A stretch of DNA of 64,000 nucleotides, taken from positions 62,001 to 126,000 of the forward strand of contig NZ_VFEU01000011.1 in assembly GCF_007858255.1 (NCBI RefSeq). Reading direction: 5' to 3'. Both the position numbers and the translations under genes were made by a program. Source of the DNA: Pseudomonas rhodesiae (GTDB taxonomy: Bacteria > Pseudomonadota > Gammaproteobacteria > Pseudomonadales > Pseudomonadaceae). The notes below the pieces were generated by a model, which searched no databases, was not told the DNA's origin, and was given only the letters and a program-made list of their open reading frames with translations. Each line of letters begins with the position of its first letter. The first letter of the stretch is position 1. This document shows positions 17,264 to 25,584 of the stretch, in pieces.

Positions 17264-18769
17264 ATGTGTGGCATCGTCGGTATCGTCGGTAAGTCGAACG
17301 TCAATCAGGCGCTGTATGACGCGCTAACCGTCCTCCAGCACCGCGGCCAGGATGCTGCCGGTATTGTGACCAGCCACGACGGCCGGTTGTTCCTGCGCAA
17401 GGATAATGGCCTGGTACGTGACGTGTTTCATCAGCGTCACATGCAGCGGCTGGTCGGTCACATGGGCATTGGCCATGTGCGCTACCCGACTGCCGGCAGC
17501 TCCACTTCGGCCGAAGCCCAACCGTTTTACGTCAACTCGCCTTACGGCATCACCCTGGCGCACAACGGTAACCTCACCAACGTTGAGCAACTGGCCAAGG
17601 AGATTTACGAGTCTGACTTGCGCCACGTCAACACCAGCTCCGATTCGGAAGTGCTGCTCAACGTGTTCGCCCACGAGTTGGCTCAGCGCGGCAAGCTGCA
17701 ACCCACCGAAGAGGACGTGTTCGCCGCGGTCACCGATGTGCACAACCGTTGCGTAGGTGGCTATGCGGTAGTGGCCATGGTGACTGGCTACGGCATCGTC
17801 GGTTTCCGCGACCCCCATGGCATCCGCCCGATTGTGTTCGGCCAGCGTCACACCGACGAAGGCGTCGAGTACATGATCGCCTCGGAAAGCGTATCCCTGG
17901 ACGTGTTGGGCTTCACCCTGATCCGCGATCTCGCGCCGGGTGAAGCGGTGTACATCACCGAAGATGGCAAGCTGCACACCCGTCAGTGCGCCGTGGCGCC
18001 GAAACTCACGCCGTGCATCTTCGAACACGTCTACCTGGCGCGTCCGGACTCGATCATCGACGGTGTGTCGGTGTACAAGGCGCGCCTGCGCATGGGTGAG
18101 AAACTGGCCGAGAAAATCCTGCGCGAGCGTCCCGAGCACGATATCGACGTGGTGATCCCTATTCCGGACACCAGTCGTACCGCTGCGCTGGAACTGGCTA
18201 ACCACCTGGGCGTCAAGTTCCGCGAAGGGTTCGTCAAGAACCGCTACATCGGCCGTACTTTCATCATGCCGGGTCAGGCAGCACGCAAGAAGTCGGTGCG
18301 TCAGAAGCTCAACGCCATCGAGCTGGAGTTCCGCGGCAAGAACGTGATGCTGGTGGATGACTCCATCGTGCGCGGCACCACCTGCAAGCAGATCATCCAG
18401 ATGGCCCGCGAAGCTGGGGCGAAGAACGTGTACTTCTGTTCCGCCGCACCCGCCGTGCGCTACCCGAACGTGTACGGTATCGACATGCCGAGCGCCCATG
18501 AGCTGATCGCCCATAACCGCACGACCCAGGACGTGGCTGATCTGATCGGCGCCGATTGGCTGATCTATCAGGACCTACCGGACCTGATCGAAGCGGTCGG
18601 TGGCGGCAAGATCAAGATCGACCAGTTCGATTGCGCCGTGTTCGACGGCAAGTACGTGACCGGGGACGTCGACGAGGCGTACCTGGACAAGATCGAGCAG
18701 GCGCGTAACGACTCGTCGAAGATCAAGACCCAGGCGGTCAGTGCGATCATCGACCTGTACAACAACTGA
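17264..18769 (+). CDS. purF: Amidophosphoribosyltransferase
   Basis: PurF (501 aa) makes 5-phosphoribosylamine from PRPP and glutamine, the first step of purine synthesis. The start at 17264 gives MCGIVGIVGKS, which after methionine removal exposes the N-terminal nucleophile cysteine of the Ntn-hydrolase glutaminase domain. The start at 17255 would bury it. The C-terminal half has the PRPP motif VMLVDDSIVRGTTCKQI. AGGGG precedes the ATG. A terminator follows the stop. Confidence 0.98.
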   Translation: MCGIVGIVGKSNVNQALYDALTVLQHRGQDAAGIVTSHDGRLFLRKDNGLVRDVFHQRHMQRLVGHMGIGHVRYPTAGSSTSAEAQPFYVNSPYGITLAHNGNLTNVEQLAKEIYESDLRHVNTSSDSEVLLNVFAHELAQRGKLQPTEEDVFAAVTDVHNRCVGGYAVVAMVTGYGIVGFRDPHGIRPIVFGQRHTDEGVEYMIASESVSLDVLGFTLIRDLAPGEAVYITEDGKLHTRQCAVAPKLTPCIFEHVYLARPDSIIDGVSVYKARLRMGEKLAEKILRERPEHDIDVVIPIPDTSRTAALELANHLGVKFREGFVKNRYIGRTFIMPGQAARKKSVRQKLNAIELEFRGKNVMLVDDSIVRGTTCKQIIQMAREAGAKNVYFCSAAPAVRYPNVYGIDMPSAHELIAHNRTTQDVADLIGADWLIYQDLPDLIEAVGGGKIKIDQFDCAVFDGKYVTGDVDEAYLDKIEQARNDSSKIKTQAVSAIIDLYNN

Positions 18770-18775
18770 GTAGAC

Positions 18776-18801
18776 ACCGGCCCTGAGGGGCCGGTTTTGT
18801 A
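18776..18801 (+). terminator. Terminator after purF
   Basis: A CCGGCCCTGAGGGGCCGG stem-loop followed by TTTTGT, a few bases after the purF stop. Confidence 0.85.
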
Positions 18802-18834
18802 TCTTAAATACCGTATTGAGTAAGGAGTGGCAGC

Positions 18835-20046
18835 ATGAGTCAGGAATGGGATGCCGGTCGGCTGGACAGCGACCTCGATGGCGTAGCTTTCGATACCCTG
18901 GCTGTGCGCGCCGGCCAGCATCGCACGCCGGAAGGTGAGCACGGCGATCCGATGTTCTTCACCTCCAGCTATGTGTTTCGTACCGCTGGCGATGCCGCTG
19001 CGCGCTTTGCCGGTGAAGTGCCGGGCAATGTGTACTCGCGCTACACCAACCCTACCGTACGCGCATTCGAAGAGCGCATTGCGGCCCTGGAAGGCGCCGA
19101 GCAGGCGGTAGCCACCGCGACCGGCATGGCAGCCATCATGGCGGTGGTGATGAGTTTGTGCAGCGCCGGCGACCATGTGCTGGTGTCACGTAGCGTGTTT
19201 GGTTCGACCATCAGCCTGTTCGAAAAATACTTCAAGCGCTTCGGCGTCGAAGTGGACTACGTGCCCTTGGCGGACCTGTCCGGCTGGGACGCGGCCATCA
19301 AGGCCAACACCAAATTGTTGTTCGTCGAGTCGCCGTCCAACCCGTTGGCCGAGCTGGTAGACATTGCCGCCCTGGCCGAAGTGGCGCATGCCAAAGGTGC
19401 AATGCTGGTGGTCGACAACTGTTTCTGCACACCAGCCTTGCAGCAGCCGCTGAAGCTGGGTGCGGACGTTGTGGTGCATTCGGCGACCAAGTTCATCGAC
19501 GGCCAGGGTCGTTGCATGGGCGGTGTAGTGGCTGGTCGCGGCGAACAGATGAAGGAAGTGGTGGGCTTTTTGCGCACCGCCGGCCCGACCCTGAGCCCGT
19601 TCAACGCCTGGATCTTCCTCAAGGGCCTGGAGACCCTCAGTCTGCGCATGAAGGCCCACTGTGCCAACGCTCAGGCGCTGGCCGAGTGGCTGGAGCAGCA
19701 GGACGGCATCGAGAAGGTTCACTACGCGGGCCTCAAGAGCCATCCGCAGCACGAGTTGGCCCAGCGCCAGCAGCGTGGTTTCGGCGCTGTGGTGAGTTTT
19801 GAGGTCAAGGGCGGCAAGGACGGCGCCTGGCGCTTTATCGACGCCACGCGTTTGATCTCCATCACCGCCAACCTGGGTGACAGCAAAACCACCATTACCC
19901 ATCCGAGCACTACGTCCCACGGACGCTTGGCACCGCAGGAGCGGGAAGCGGCCGGTATCCGTGACAGCCTGATCCGCATCGCAGTCGGCCTGGAAGACGT
20001 GGCCGACCTGCAGGCCGACCTGGCTCGCGGGCTGGCGGCCTTGTGA
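18835..20046 (+). CDS. metZ: O-succinylhomoserine sulfhydrylase
   Basis: MetZ (403 aa) is a PLP enzyme of the Cys/Met family that converts O-succinylhomoserine and sulfide to homocysteine, the direct sulfhydrylation route used by pseudomonads. YSRYTNPTVRAFEERIAALEG, the PLP-stacking region and the Schiff-base lysine in HSATKFIDGQG (Lys219) are present. Length and the purF-metZ order fit Pseudomonas metZ. AAGGAGTGGCAGC precedes the ATG. The end overlaps the SDR gene by 4 bases. Confidence 0.95.
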   Translation: MSQEWDAGRLDSDLDGVAFDTLAVRAGQHRTPEGEHGDPMFFTSSYVFRTAGDAAARFAGEVPGNVYSRYTNPTVRAFEERIAALEGAEQAVATATGMAAIMAVVMSLCSAGDHVLVSRSVFGSTISLFEKYFKRFGVEVDYVPLADLSGWDAAIKANTKLLFVESPSNPLAELVDIAALAEVAHAKGAMLVVDNCFCTPALQQPLKLGADVVVHSATKFIDGQGRCMGGVVAGRGEQMKEVVGFLRTAGPTLSPFNAWIFLKGLETLSLRMKAHCANAQALAEWLEQQDGIEKVHYAGLKSHPQHELAQRQQRGFGAVVSFEVKGGKDGAWRFIDATRLISITANLGDSKTTITHPSTTSHGRLAPQEREAAGIRDSLIRIAVGLEDVADLQADLARGLAAL

Positions 20047-20822
20047 TCGAGTGGGCCATGGAAGCCGCGGTAGCCAGTAACGGCCGTGTTGCGCTGGTGA
20101 CCGGCGCGGCGCGGGGCATTGGCCTGGGTATCGCGGCGTGGTTGATCAGTGAGGGTTGGCAAGTTGTGCTGACGGACCTTGATCGTGAGCGCGGTGCCAA
20201 GGTGTCCAAGGTGCTGGGCGATAACGCCTGGTTTATCAGCATGGACGTGGCCGACGAGAAACAGGTCGCCCAAGGGGTTGCCGAAGTGCTCGGGCAGTTC
20301 GGGCGCCTGGACGCCCTGGTGTGCAATGCGGCGGTTGCCGATCCGCATAACATCACCCTGGAAAGCCTGGATCTGGCGTATTGGAATCGTGTGCTGGCGG
20401 TTAACCTCAGTGGGCCGATGTTGCTGGCCAAGCATTGTGCGCCCTACCTGCGTGCCCACGGTGGCGCAATCGTCAATCTGGCCTCGACCCGTGCGCGGCA
20501 ATCGGAGCCGGACTGTGAAGCCTATGCGGCGAGCAAGGGCGGGCTGCTGGCGCTGACTCACGCGCTGGCTATCAGCTTGGGGCCGGAAGTGCGGGTCAAT
20601 GCCGTCAGCCCTGGCTGGATCGATGCACGTGATCCTGCGGTGCGGCGCGCTGAGCCGTTGAGTGACGCCGATCATGCTCAGCATCCGGCCGGCCGGGTCG
20701 GCACGGTGGAGGATGTGGCGGCGATGGTGGCGTGGTTGCTGTCGCGTCAGGCCGGGTTTGTTACCGGGCAAGAGTTCGTCGTGGACGGTGGCATGAGCAA
20801 GAAGATGATTTACAGCGAGTAG
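20043..20822 (+). CDS. SDR-family NAD(P)-dependent oxidoreductase
   Basis: A classical short-chain dehydrogenase (259 aa). It has the TGAARGIGLG cofactor motif at about residue 20, then CNAAVADP (NNAG equivalent), the catalytic serine region IVNLASTRARQSEPDCEAYAASKGG with the Y-x-x-x-K pair, and a C-terminal G-x-F-V-T-G-Q-E-F-V-V-D-G-G. The substrate is unknown. The GTG at 20043 overlaps the metZ stop (GTGA), suggesting coupling. An in-frame ATG at 20058 is an equally possible start. Confidence 0.92.
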   Translation: MIEWAMEAAVASNGRVALVTGAARGIGLGIAAWLISEGWQVVLTDLDRERGAKVSKVLGDNAWFISMDVADEKQVAQGVAEVLGQFGRLDALVCNAAVADPHNITLESLDLAYWNRVLAVNLSGPMLLAKHCAPYLRAHGGAIVNLASTRARQSEPDCEAYAASKGGLLALTHALAISLGPEVRVNAVSPGWIDARDPAVRRAEPLSDADHAQHPAGRVGTVEDVAAMVAWLLSRQAGFVTGQEFVVDGGMSKKMIYSE

Positions 20823-20879
20823 GGCGCAGGGCTGTCTTGAAGCAATTTTGTCTTTTTTGGAAAAACTTCAAGCGGGCTA

Positions 20880-20908
20880 TTGACTTAGGTCTGCTACCTG
20901 CGTAAATT
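20880..20908 (+). promoter_or_regulatory. Sigma-70 promoter of the tRNA-Val/Asp cluster
   Basis: TTGACT (20880-20885), a 17-base spacer and TAAATT (20903-20908), followed by a GC-rich discriminator (TCGCGG). It lies 22 bases before tRNA-Val. Confidence 0.7.
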
Positions 20909-20929
20909 TCGCGGCCTCAACGAAGCAAA

Positions 20930-21005
20930 GGGTGATTAGCTCAGCTGGGAGAGCATCTGCCTTACAAGCAGAGGGTCGGCGGTTCGATCCCGTCATCACC
21001 CACCA
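20930..21005 (+). tRNA. tRNA-Val (anticodon UAC)
   Basis: A 76-base cloverleaf. The 7-base-pair acceptor stem GGGTGAT/ATCACCC is perfect, the anticodon loop CTTACAA gives TAC, the T-loop is GGTTCGATCC, and CCA is encoded. It is the first of three tRNAs in this cluster. Confidence 0.98.
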
Positions 21006-21059
21006 CTTCTTGAGAGTTTTGCCTTCGGGCAAGACGCAACGTTAAGGTTGCACCGACGC

Positions 21060-21136
21060 GCAGCGGTAGTTCAGTCGGTTAGAATACCGGCCTGTCACGC
21101 CGGGGGTCGCGGGTTCGAGTCCCGTCCGCTGCGCCA
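21060..21136 (+). tRNA. tRNA-Asp (anticodon GUC), copy 1
   Basis: A 77-base cloverleaf with acceptor stem GCAGCGG/CCGCTGC, anticodon loop CTGTCAC giving GTC, and encoded CCA. It is identical to the copy at 21240. Confidence 0.98.
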
Positions 21137-21239
21137 TATTTTCCAGGTCTGATACATCGGGCCTGAGATTGAACAGCCAAGGTTGATCAGTCAGACGTTT
21201 AATGACGGTAGAGATGTTGCTCTGCCGGTCAAGCGATAC

Positions 21240-21316
21240 GCAGCGGTAGTTCAGTCGGTTAGAATACCGGCCTGTCACGCCGGGGGTCGCGGGTTCGAGT
21301 CCCGTCCGCTGCGCCA
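21240..21316 (+). tRNA. tRNA-Asp (anticodon GUC), copy 2
   Basis: A 77-base gene identical to the copy 180 bases upstream, a tandem duplication kept intact. The spacer between the copies is not repeated, so only the gene is conserved. Confidence 0.98.
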
Positions 21317-21383
21317 TATCTGCCTCAAGGCCCACTGAACGCCTTGAAGCACAAAGCAAGCTAAAAGCTGTTTTGATCCGATA

Positions 21384-21418
21384 GCAAAAACCCTGGTCGA
21401 AAGACCGGGGTTTTTTGT
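21384..21418 (+). terminator. Terminator of the tRNA cluster
   Basis: AAAACCCTGGTC-GAAA-GACCGGGGTTTT with a T-run, 70 bases after the second tRNA-Asp. It can also serve the convergent gene at 21472. Confidence 0.9.
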
Positions 21419-21471
21419 TTGTGCGATTTGCAACGGATTTTGGAGCCGGCGAACCGGCTCCAGCGACCTAT

Positions 21472-22755
21472 TCAGAAGCCCAGCTTGTCCCGCAACCCGT
21501 AATACCACGCCCCCATCGCCGCAAACGGCGTACGCAACAGTTGCCCGCCCGGGAACGGGTAGTGCGGCAGGTCGGCGAATGCGTCAAAGCGCTCTGCCTG
21601 GCCTCTCAAAGCCTCCGCCAGTACCTTGCCTGCCAAGTGCGTGTAGGTCACGCCATGGCCGCTGCAGCCTTGGGAATAGTAGATGTTGTCGCCCAGGCGC
21701 CCGACTTGCGGCAAGCGAGACAGAGTCAGCAGGAAGTTACCCGTCCAGGCGTAGTCGATCTTCACGTCCTTGAGTTGTGGGAAGGCCTTGAGCATTTTCG
21801 GATGGATGATCGCCTCGATGTTGGCTGGGTCGCGCGCGCCATACACCACGCCGCCGCCGAAGATCAGGCGTTTATCGCTGGTCAGGCGATAGTAGTCGAG
21901 CAAGTAATTGCAATCTTCGACGCAGTAATCCTGCGGCAGCAGCGAATTGGCCAAGTCATCGCCCAGCGGCGCAGTGGTGATGACTTGGGTGCCGCACGGC
22001 ATCGACTTGGCCGCCAACTCCGGCACCAGGTTACCCAGATAGGCATTGCCCGCAACGATGATGAACTTGGCTCTGACCTTGCCTTCGGCGGTATGCACCA
22101 CGGGGCTCGCGCCTCGCTCGATACGTACCGCCGCCGATTGCTCGTAGATCGTGCCACCCAGGGATTCCACGGCGGCGGCTTCGCCCAATGCCAGGTTGAG
22201 CGGATGGATATGGCCGCCGCTCATGTCTAGCAGACCGCCTACGTAGTTCTCGCAGGCCACCACCTCGCGGATACGACGCTCGTCCAGCAGCTCTAGTTGT
22301 GTATGGCCGTAGCGTTCCCACAGACGCTTTTGCGACTCCAGATGGGCCATGTGCTTGCTGTTGAGCGCGGCGAAAACTCCACCATCTTTCAAGTCGCACT
22401 GAATCTGATACTTGGCCACCCGTTCGCGAATGATCTTGCCCCCTTCGAACGCCATTTGCCCCAGCAACTGCGCCTGCTTGGGCCCGACGCTGCGCTCGAT
22501 CACGTCGATATCGCGGCTGTAGCTGTTGACGATCTGTCCGCCATTGCGGCCCGAGGCGCCGAAACCCACTTTCGCGGCCTCCAGTACCGTAACGCGAAAG
22601 CCGTGCTCCAGCAGGAACAGTGCGCTGGAAAGACCGGTATAGCCGGCGCCAATCACACACACATCGGTTTCGACCTCGCCTTGCAGCACAGGGCGAGGTG
22701 TAACGGCGTTGGCGGAAGCGGCGTAATACGACTGGGGGTAGGGGGTGTTCGCCAT
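21472..22755 (-). CDS. FAD-dependent amine oxidase (gamma-glutamylputrescine oxidase, PuuB/OrdL type)
   Basis: A 427-aa DAO-family flavoenzyme. The dinucleotide-binding motif is VCVIGAGYTGLSSALFLLEH (about residues 32-51), followed by VTVLEAAKVGFGASGRNGGQ. The C-terminus has YSQGCSGHGVTYTHLAGKVL. PuuB and OrdL proteins oxidise gamma-glutamylputrescine in putrescine breakdown. This is the closest family by motif, but other amine or amino-acid substrates are possible. AGAGG precedes the ATG. No other put/puu genes adjoin it. Confidence 0.85.
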   Translation of the reverse strand: MANTPYPQSYYAASANAVTPRPVLQGEVETDVCVIGAGYTGLSSALFLLEHGFRVTVLEAAKVGFGASGRNGGQIVNSYSRDIDVIERSVGPKQAQLLGQMAFEGGKIIRERVAKYQIQCDLKDGGVFAALNSKHMAHLESQKRLWERYGHTQLELLDERRIREVVACENYVGGLLDMSGGHIHPLNLALGEAAAVESLGGTIYEQSAAVRIERGASPVVHTAEGKVRAKFIIVAGNAYLGNLVPELAAKSMPCGTQVITTAPLGDDLANSLLPQDYCVEDCNYLLDYYRLTSDKRLIFGGGVVYGARDPANIEAIIHPKMLKAFPQLKDVKIDYAWTGNFLLTLSRLPQVGRLGDNIYYSQGCSGHGVTYTHLAGKVLAEALRGQAERFDAFADLPHYPFPGGQLLRTPFAAMGAWYYGLRDKLGF

Positions 22756-22898
22756 CCTGGAACCTCTGTTTTATATTTTTTACGAGTGCGTCGATCCTAC
22801 CTGAGTTGAAAATCGGCTGCCAGCCATGCAAAAACTGCGGGTGATGTGGCCCTCGATAAAAAATTCGCATATTCATAGGGTTAGCTACGAAAAAGATG

Positions 22899-22926
22899 TT
22901 GACACACCTTCGGAATTCCGTAGAAT
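22899..22926 (+). promoter_or_regulatory. Sigma-70 promoter of tRNA-Val(GAC)
   Basis: TTGACA (22899-22904), a 16-base spacer and TAGAAT (22921-22926), directly followed by GCCGCC. It lies 13 bases before the tRNA. Confidence 0.85.
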
Positions 22927-22939
22927 GCCGCCTCACAGC

Positions 22940-23016
22940 AGGCACGTAGCTCAGTTGGTTAGAGCACCACCTTGACATGGTGGGGGTCGTTGGTTCGAGT
23001 CCAATCGCGCCTACCA
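22940..23016 (+). tRNA. tRNA-Val (anticodon GAC)
   Basis: A 77-base cloverleaf. The anticodon loop TTGACAT gives GAC and CCA is encoded. The acceptor stem AGGCACG/CGCGCCT has one A-C mismatch at pair 5. The body closely resembles E. coli tRNA-Val(GAC). Confidence 0.97.
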
Positions 23017-23044
23017 AACAAAATCCGCTCTGCTGGGCGGTTTA

Positions 23045-23078
23045 GAAGGGCTCACCGAAAGGTGGGCCCTTTTTTGTT
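23045..23078 (+). terminator. Terminator after tRNA-Val(GAC)
   Basis: AAGGGCTCACC-GAAA-GGTGGGCCCTT followed by a T-run. Confidence 0.9.
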
Positions 23079-23172
23079 GTCGAAATTACCGCAATGGAAA
23101 TGGACAGCAAGACTAAAGTCCCCGGTAATCAAGCCGATAAAGTGAGCAATCTCTCGTTATCGGACATTCGAC

Positions 23173-23595
23173 ATGCTTATCAATGTTGGTAATTCCAGCT
23201 CCGTAGTCGTCCCGCAGACCACGTCTATCACCAGTGAGACAACCAAGAACGAAGACACCGGGGCTCTGACCATTCGTATGGATCCAAAAGCCACGGGGGC
23301 TGCTGCGAACGGCGGGGACCAGGCTCTATCCGGCACGCAGGAGTCAGATCAGGTCAAAGAGTTGAAAAAACAGATCGAGCAACTGCAAAAGCAGCTTCAG
23401 CAGGCTCAGGAGGCGTTGCAGAGAGCCCAGTCCAGCAAACAAAGTGAAGAGGCCAAGGCTGTGGCTGTCATGGCGGCTCAAACACAGATTTCGACCATAA
23501 ACGCGGCATTGCAGACGGTTACCGCGGCGCTTTTGCAGGCCGTCATGGCCGAGAGCGGCAGCGGGAAGGGGTCAATGCTCAGCACCACGGCTTGA
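23173..23595 (+). CDS. Small coiled-coil protein of unknown function
   Basis: A 140-aa protein that I do not recognise. Residues 1-45 are Ser/Thr-rich and look disordered. Residues about 58-95 form a strong coiled coil rich in Gln, Lys and Glu (VKELKKQIEQLQKQLQQAQE). The C-terminal third is Ala/Gln-rich and amphipathic (IDAALQ-like pattern). There is no signal peptide or membrane helix. The domain order recalls FlxA-like proteins, but that is only an impression. It lies 121 bases upstream of the LOV kinase in the same direction. Functional linkage is not shown. Confidence 0.75.
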   Translation: MLINVGNSSSVVVPQTTSITSETTKNEDTGALTIRMDPKATGAAANGGDQALSGTQESDQVKELKKQIEQLQKQLQQAQEALQRAQSSKQSEEAKAVAVMAAQTQISTINAALQTVTAALLQAVMAESGSGKGSMLSTTA

Positions 23596-23716
23596 ACTGA
23601 TCGTAAAGGGTCGTTGTAGAACGGAGCCACGGGGCGCCAAACTATTTTTTGACTCCGGTTGTCTATGAGGCAGGAAGTCCGTTTTCTCCTCTATCAAGCC
23701 GACAGGATTTAGCCCC

Positions 23717-25330
23717 GTGACTCATCAACCAAAAGATCTCCACACCCGCGTGGATAACTCTGAAACCGGTGATATCACATCGGCAGGTAAGAACATCTTC
23801 TTTGCTGCCGTCGGCACCACGCGTATGCCCATGATCGTCACCGATCCCAATCGCGAAGATAATCCGATCATTTTTGCCAACCAGGCCTTCCTGGATATGA
23901 CCGGTTACAGCGCCGACGAAATCTACGGGCGCAACTGCCGCTTTCTACAAGGCCCGGATACCGACCCCGAGGTGGTGGGCCAGATCAAGCAATCCATCAG
24001 TGAAGAAGAAGACGTCGCGGTCGAGTTGCTCAACTACCGCAAAGACGGCTCGACGTTCTGGAACGCGTTGTTCATTTCGCCGGTGTACAACGAATCCAAT
24101 CAGTTGATGTACTTCTTCGCTTCGCAGCTGGACGTCAGTCGCCGCCGCGATGCCGAGGACGCGCTGCGTCAGGCGCAGAAAATGGAAGCGCTGGGCCAGC
24201 TCACCGGCGGTATTGCTCACGACTTCAACAACCTGCTGCAGGTCATCGGCGGCTACGTCGAGATGGTCGACCGCGCCGTGCGCAAGCCTGTGCTGGACGA
24301 AGATCGTGTGATTCGCAGCCTGAGTATGACCAAAGGGGCGGTAGAGAAAGCGTCCACGCTGACGCAGCAGTTGCTGGCGTTTTCCCGCAAGCAGAAGTTG
24401 CAGGGGCGAGTGATCAACCTCAATCATTTCGTCGAACTGGCCAGACGCTCCGCTGAGCGGGTGATGGGCGACAACATCGATTTTCGCACCGACCTGCAAA
24501 CCGATCTGTGGAACTGCCGCATCGACCCGACCCAGGCCGAGCTGGCCATCCTCAATATCGTGATCAATGCGCGCGACGCCTTGGTGGAGCGTGAGCAGCC
24601 TGCCTTGGCTATCGAGACCCGCAATATCCAAGTGCGCGAACTCAGCTCCATGTCCTACGACGGGCTGATGCCGGGACGCTATGTCAGTATGGCCTTGACG
24701 GACAATGGCTGTGGGATGCCCGACAGTATTCTTACGCGGGTTATGGACCCGTTCTTCACCACCAAGGATGAAGGCAAGGGCACCGGCCTGGGCTTGTCGA
24801 TGGTCTACGGCTTTGCCAAGCAGTCCGGCGGCGCTGTGCGGATTTACTCCGAGGAGGGCCTTGGCACCACGGTGCGCTTGTATTTCCCGGCGGATGAGGC
24901 TGGCGTGTCGGCCCAGGAAGAGCCCAAGGTGTCGGAAGCCCGCAGCGGTTCGGAACGTATCCTGATCGTCGAGGACCGCCCGGATGTCGCGGAGCTGGCG
25001 CGCATGGTGCTGGAGGACTACGGCTATCACACCACCATCGCCTACGGCGCTGCCGAGGCATTGGACGTGTTGGCCAGGGAAGAGCGTTATGACTTGCTGT
25101 TCTCCGACGTGATCATGCCCGGCGGCATGAATGGCGTGATGCTGGCGCGGGAGGTCTGCCAGTTGTACCCCGACATGAAAATCCTGCTGACCACTGGCTA
25201 CGCGGAAAACGCCATTGAACGCACCGACCTGGGCGGCGCGGAGTTCGAGGTGATCTCCAAACCGTGCTTGCCCAATGTGCTGGCCAAGAAGGTCAGGTAC
25301 GTGCTCGATGGCCCCAACGGCGTGAGCTGA
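23717..25330 (+). CDS. LOV-domain hybrid histidine kinase (blue-light sensor)
   Basis: A 537-aa soluble photoreceptor kinase with a GTG start. Residues about 27-140 are a PAS/LOV domain with the photoactive motif GRNCRFLQG. Cys74 is the residue that forms the flavin adduct in LOV proteins, and the flavin-contact segment NYRKDGSTFWNALFISPV follows. Then come a kinase core with the phosphoacceptor His168 (GGIAHDFNNLLQ), N box NIVINARDAL, G boxes DNGCGMPD and GKGTGLGL, and a C-terminal receiver (412-537) with Asp464 and Lys515. This LOV-HK-REC order is as in the P. syringae LOV kinase. No separate output regulator is adjacent. Confidence 0.95.
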   Translation: MTHQPKDLHTRVDNSETGDITSAGKNIFFAAVGTTRMPMIVTDPNREDNPIIFANQAFLDMTGYSADEIYGRNCRFLQGPDTDPEVVGQIKQSISEEEDVAVELLNYRKDGSTFWNALFISPVYNESNQLMYFFASQLDVSRRRDAEDALRQAQKMEALGQLTGGIAHDFNNLLQVIGGYVEMVDRAVRKPVLDEDRVIRSLSMTKGAVEKASTLTQQLLAFSRKQKLQGRVINLNHFVELARRSAERVMGDNIDFRTDLQTDLWNCRIDPTQAELAILNIVINARDALVEREQPALAIETRNIQVRELSSMSYDGLMPGRYVSMALTDNGCGMPDSILTRVMDPFFTTKDEGKGTGLGLSMVYGFAKQSGGAVRIYSEEGLGTTVRLYFPADEAGVSAQEEPKVSEARSGSERILIVEDRPDVAELARMVLEDYGYHTTIAYGAAEALDVLAREERYDLLFSDVIMPGGMNGVMLAREVCQLYPDMKILLTTGYAENAIERTDLGGAEFEVISKPCLPNVLAKKVRYVLDGPNGVS

Positions 25331-25518
25331 GTCTCGTGTTGGGGGCGTTGCCGACGGCACGCCCCCATCCCCTCCGATACCCACAAAATTTATTGGATCG
25401 CAGCAACAATTTTTCTTGTTGGACACCTCCCGCCTCCAGGCAGCAAAGTTGCCGCCACTGACGCTCGACCTTCCGGGTCAACAATAAAAAACCGAGCCGA
25501 CTGCACGCCACCTCTTGC

Positions 25519-25537
25519 TGTGAACCCTTTGTTCACA
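25519..25537. promoter_or_regulatory. Perfect dyad upstream of the DUF969-DUF979-pcp operon
   Basis: TGTGAAC-N5-GTTCACA, a perfect 7-base inverted repeat, 48 bases before the first gene. A -10-like TGTAAT lies just downstream (25544-25549), so a bound protein would overlap the -35 region. The 9-base spacing between TGTGA and TCACA is too long for a CRP/Vfr site. The binding protein is unknown. Confidence 0.5.
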
Positions 25538-25584
25538 TCCTGCTGTAATGGCGCCGCAGCGCGCATTTAAAGGACCTCTCCGTC

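Noticed and set aside
21060..21316. 77-base perfect direct repeat
   Set aside because: I considered a repeat element or CRISPR unit. It is simply two identical tRNA-Asp genes. No CRISPR-like array occurs anywhere in the window.
21042..21359. Minus-strand ORF with the repeated sequence MAQRTGLEPATPGVTG
   Set aside because: It is the antisense reading of the two tRNA-Asp genes, a familiar false annotation in databases, not a protein.
23945..25426. 493-codon ORF opposite the LOV kinase
   Set aside because: The sense frame has every motif of a LOV-HK-REC protein. The antisense frame has none.
25437..25454. Possible sigma-54 promoter upstream of DUF969 (GGCA...TTGC)
   Set aside because: GG and GC are 10 bases apart, but several flanking consensus bases differ (AGGCAGC in place of TGGCACG, CG after TTGC), and the TGTAAT -10 with dyad nearer the gene is a simpler explanation.
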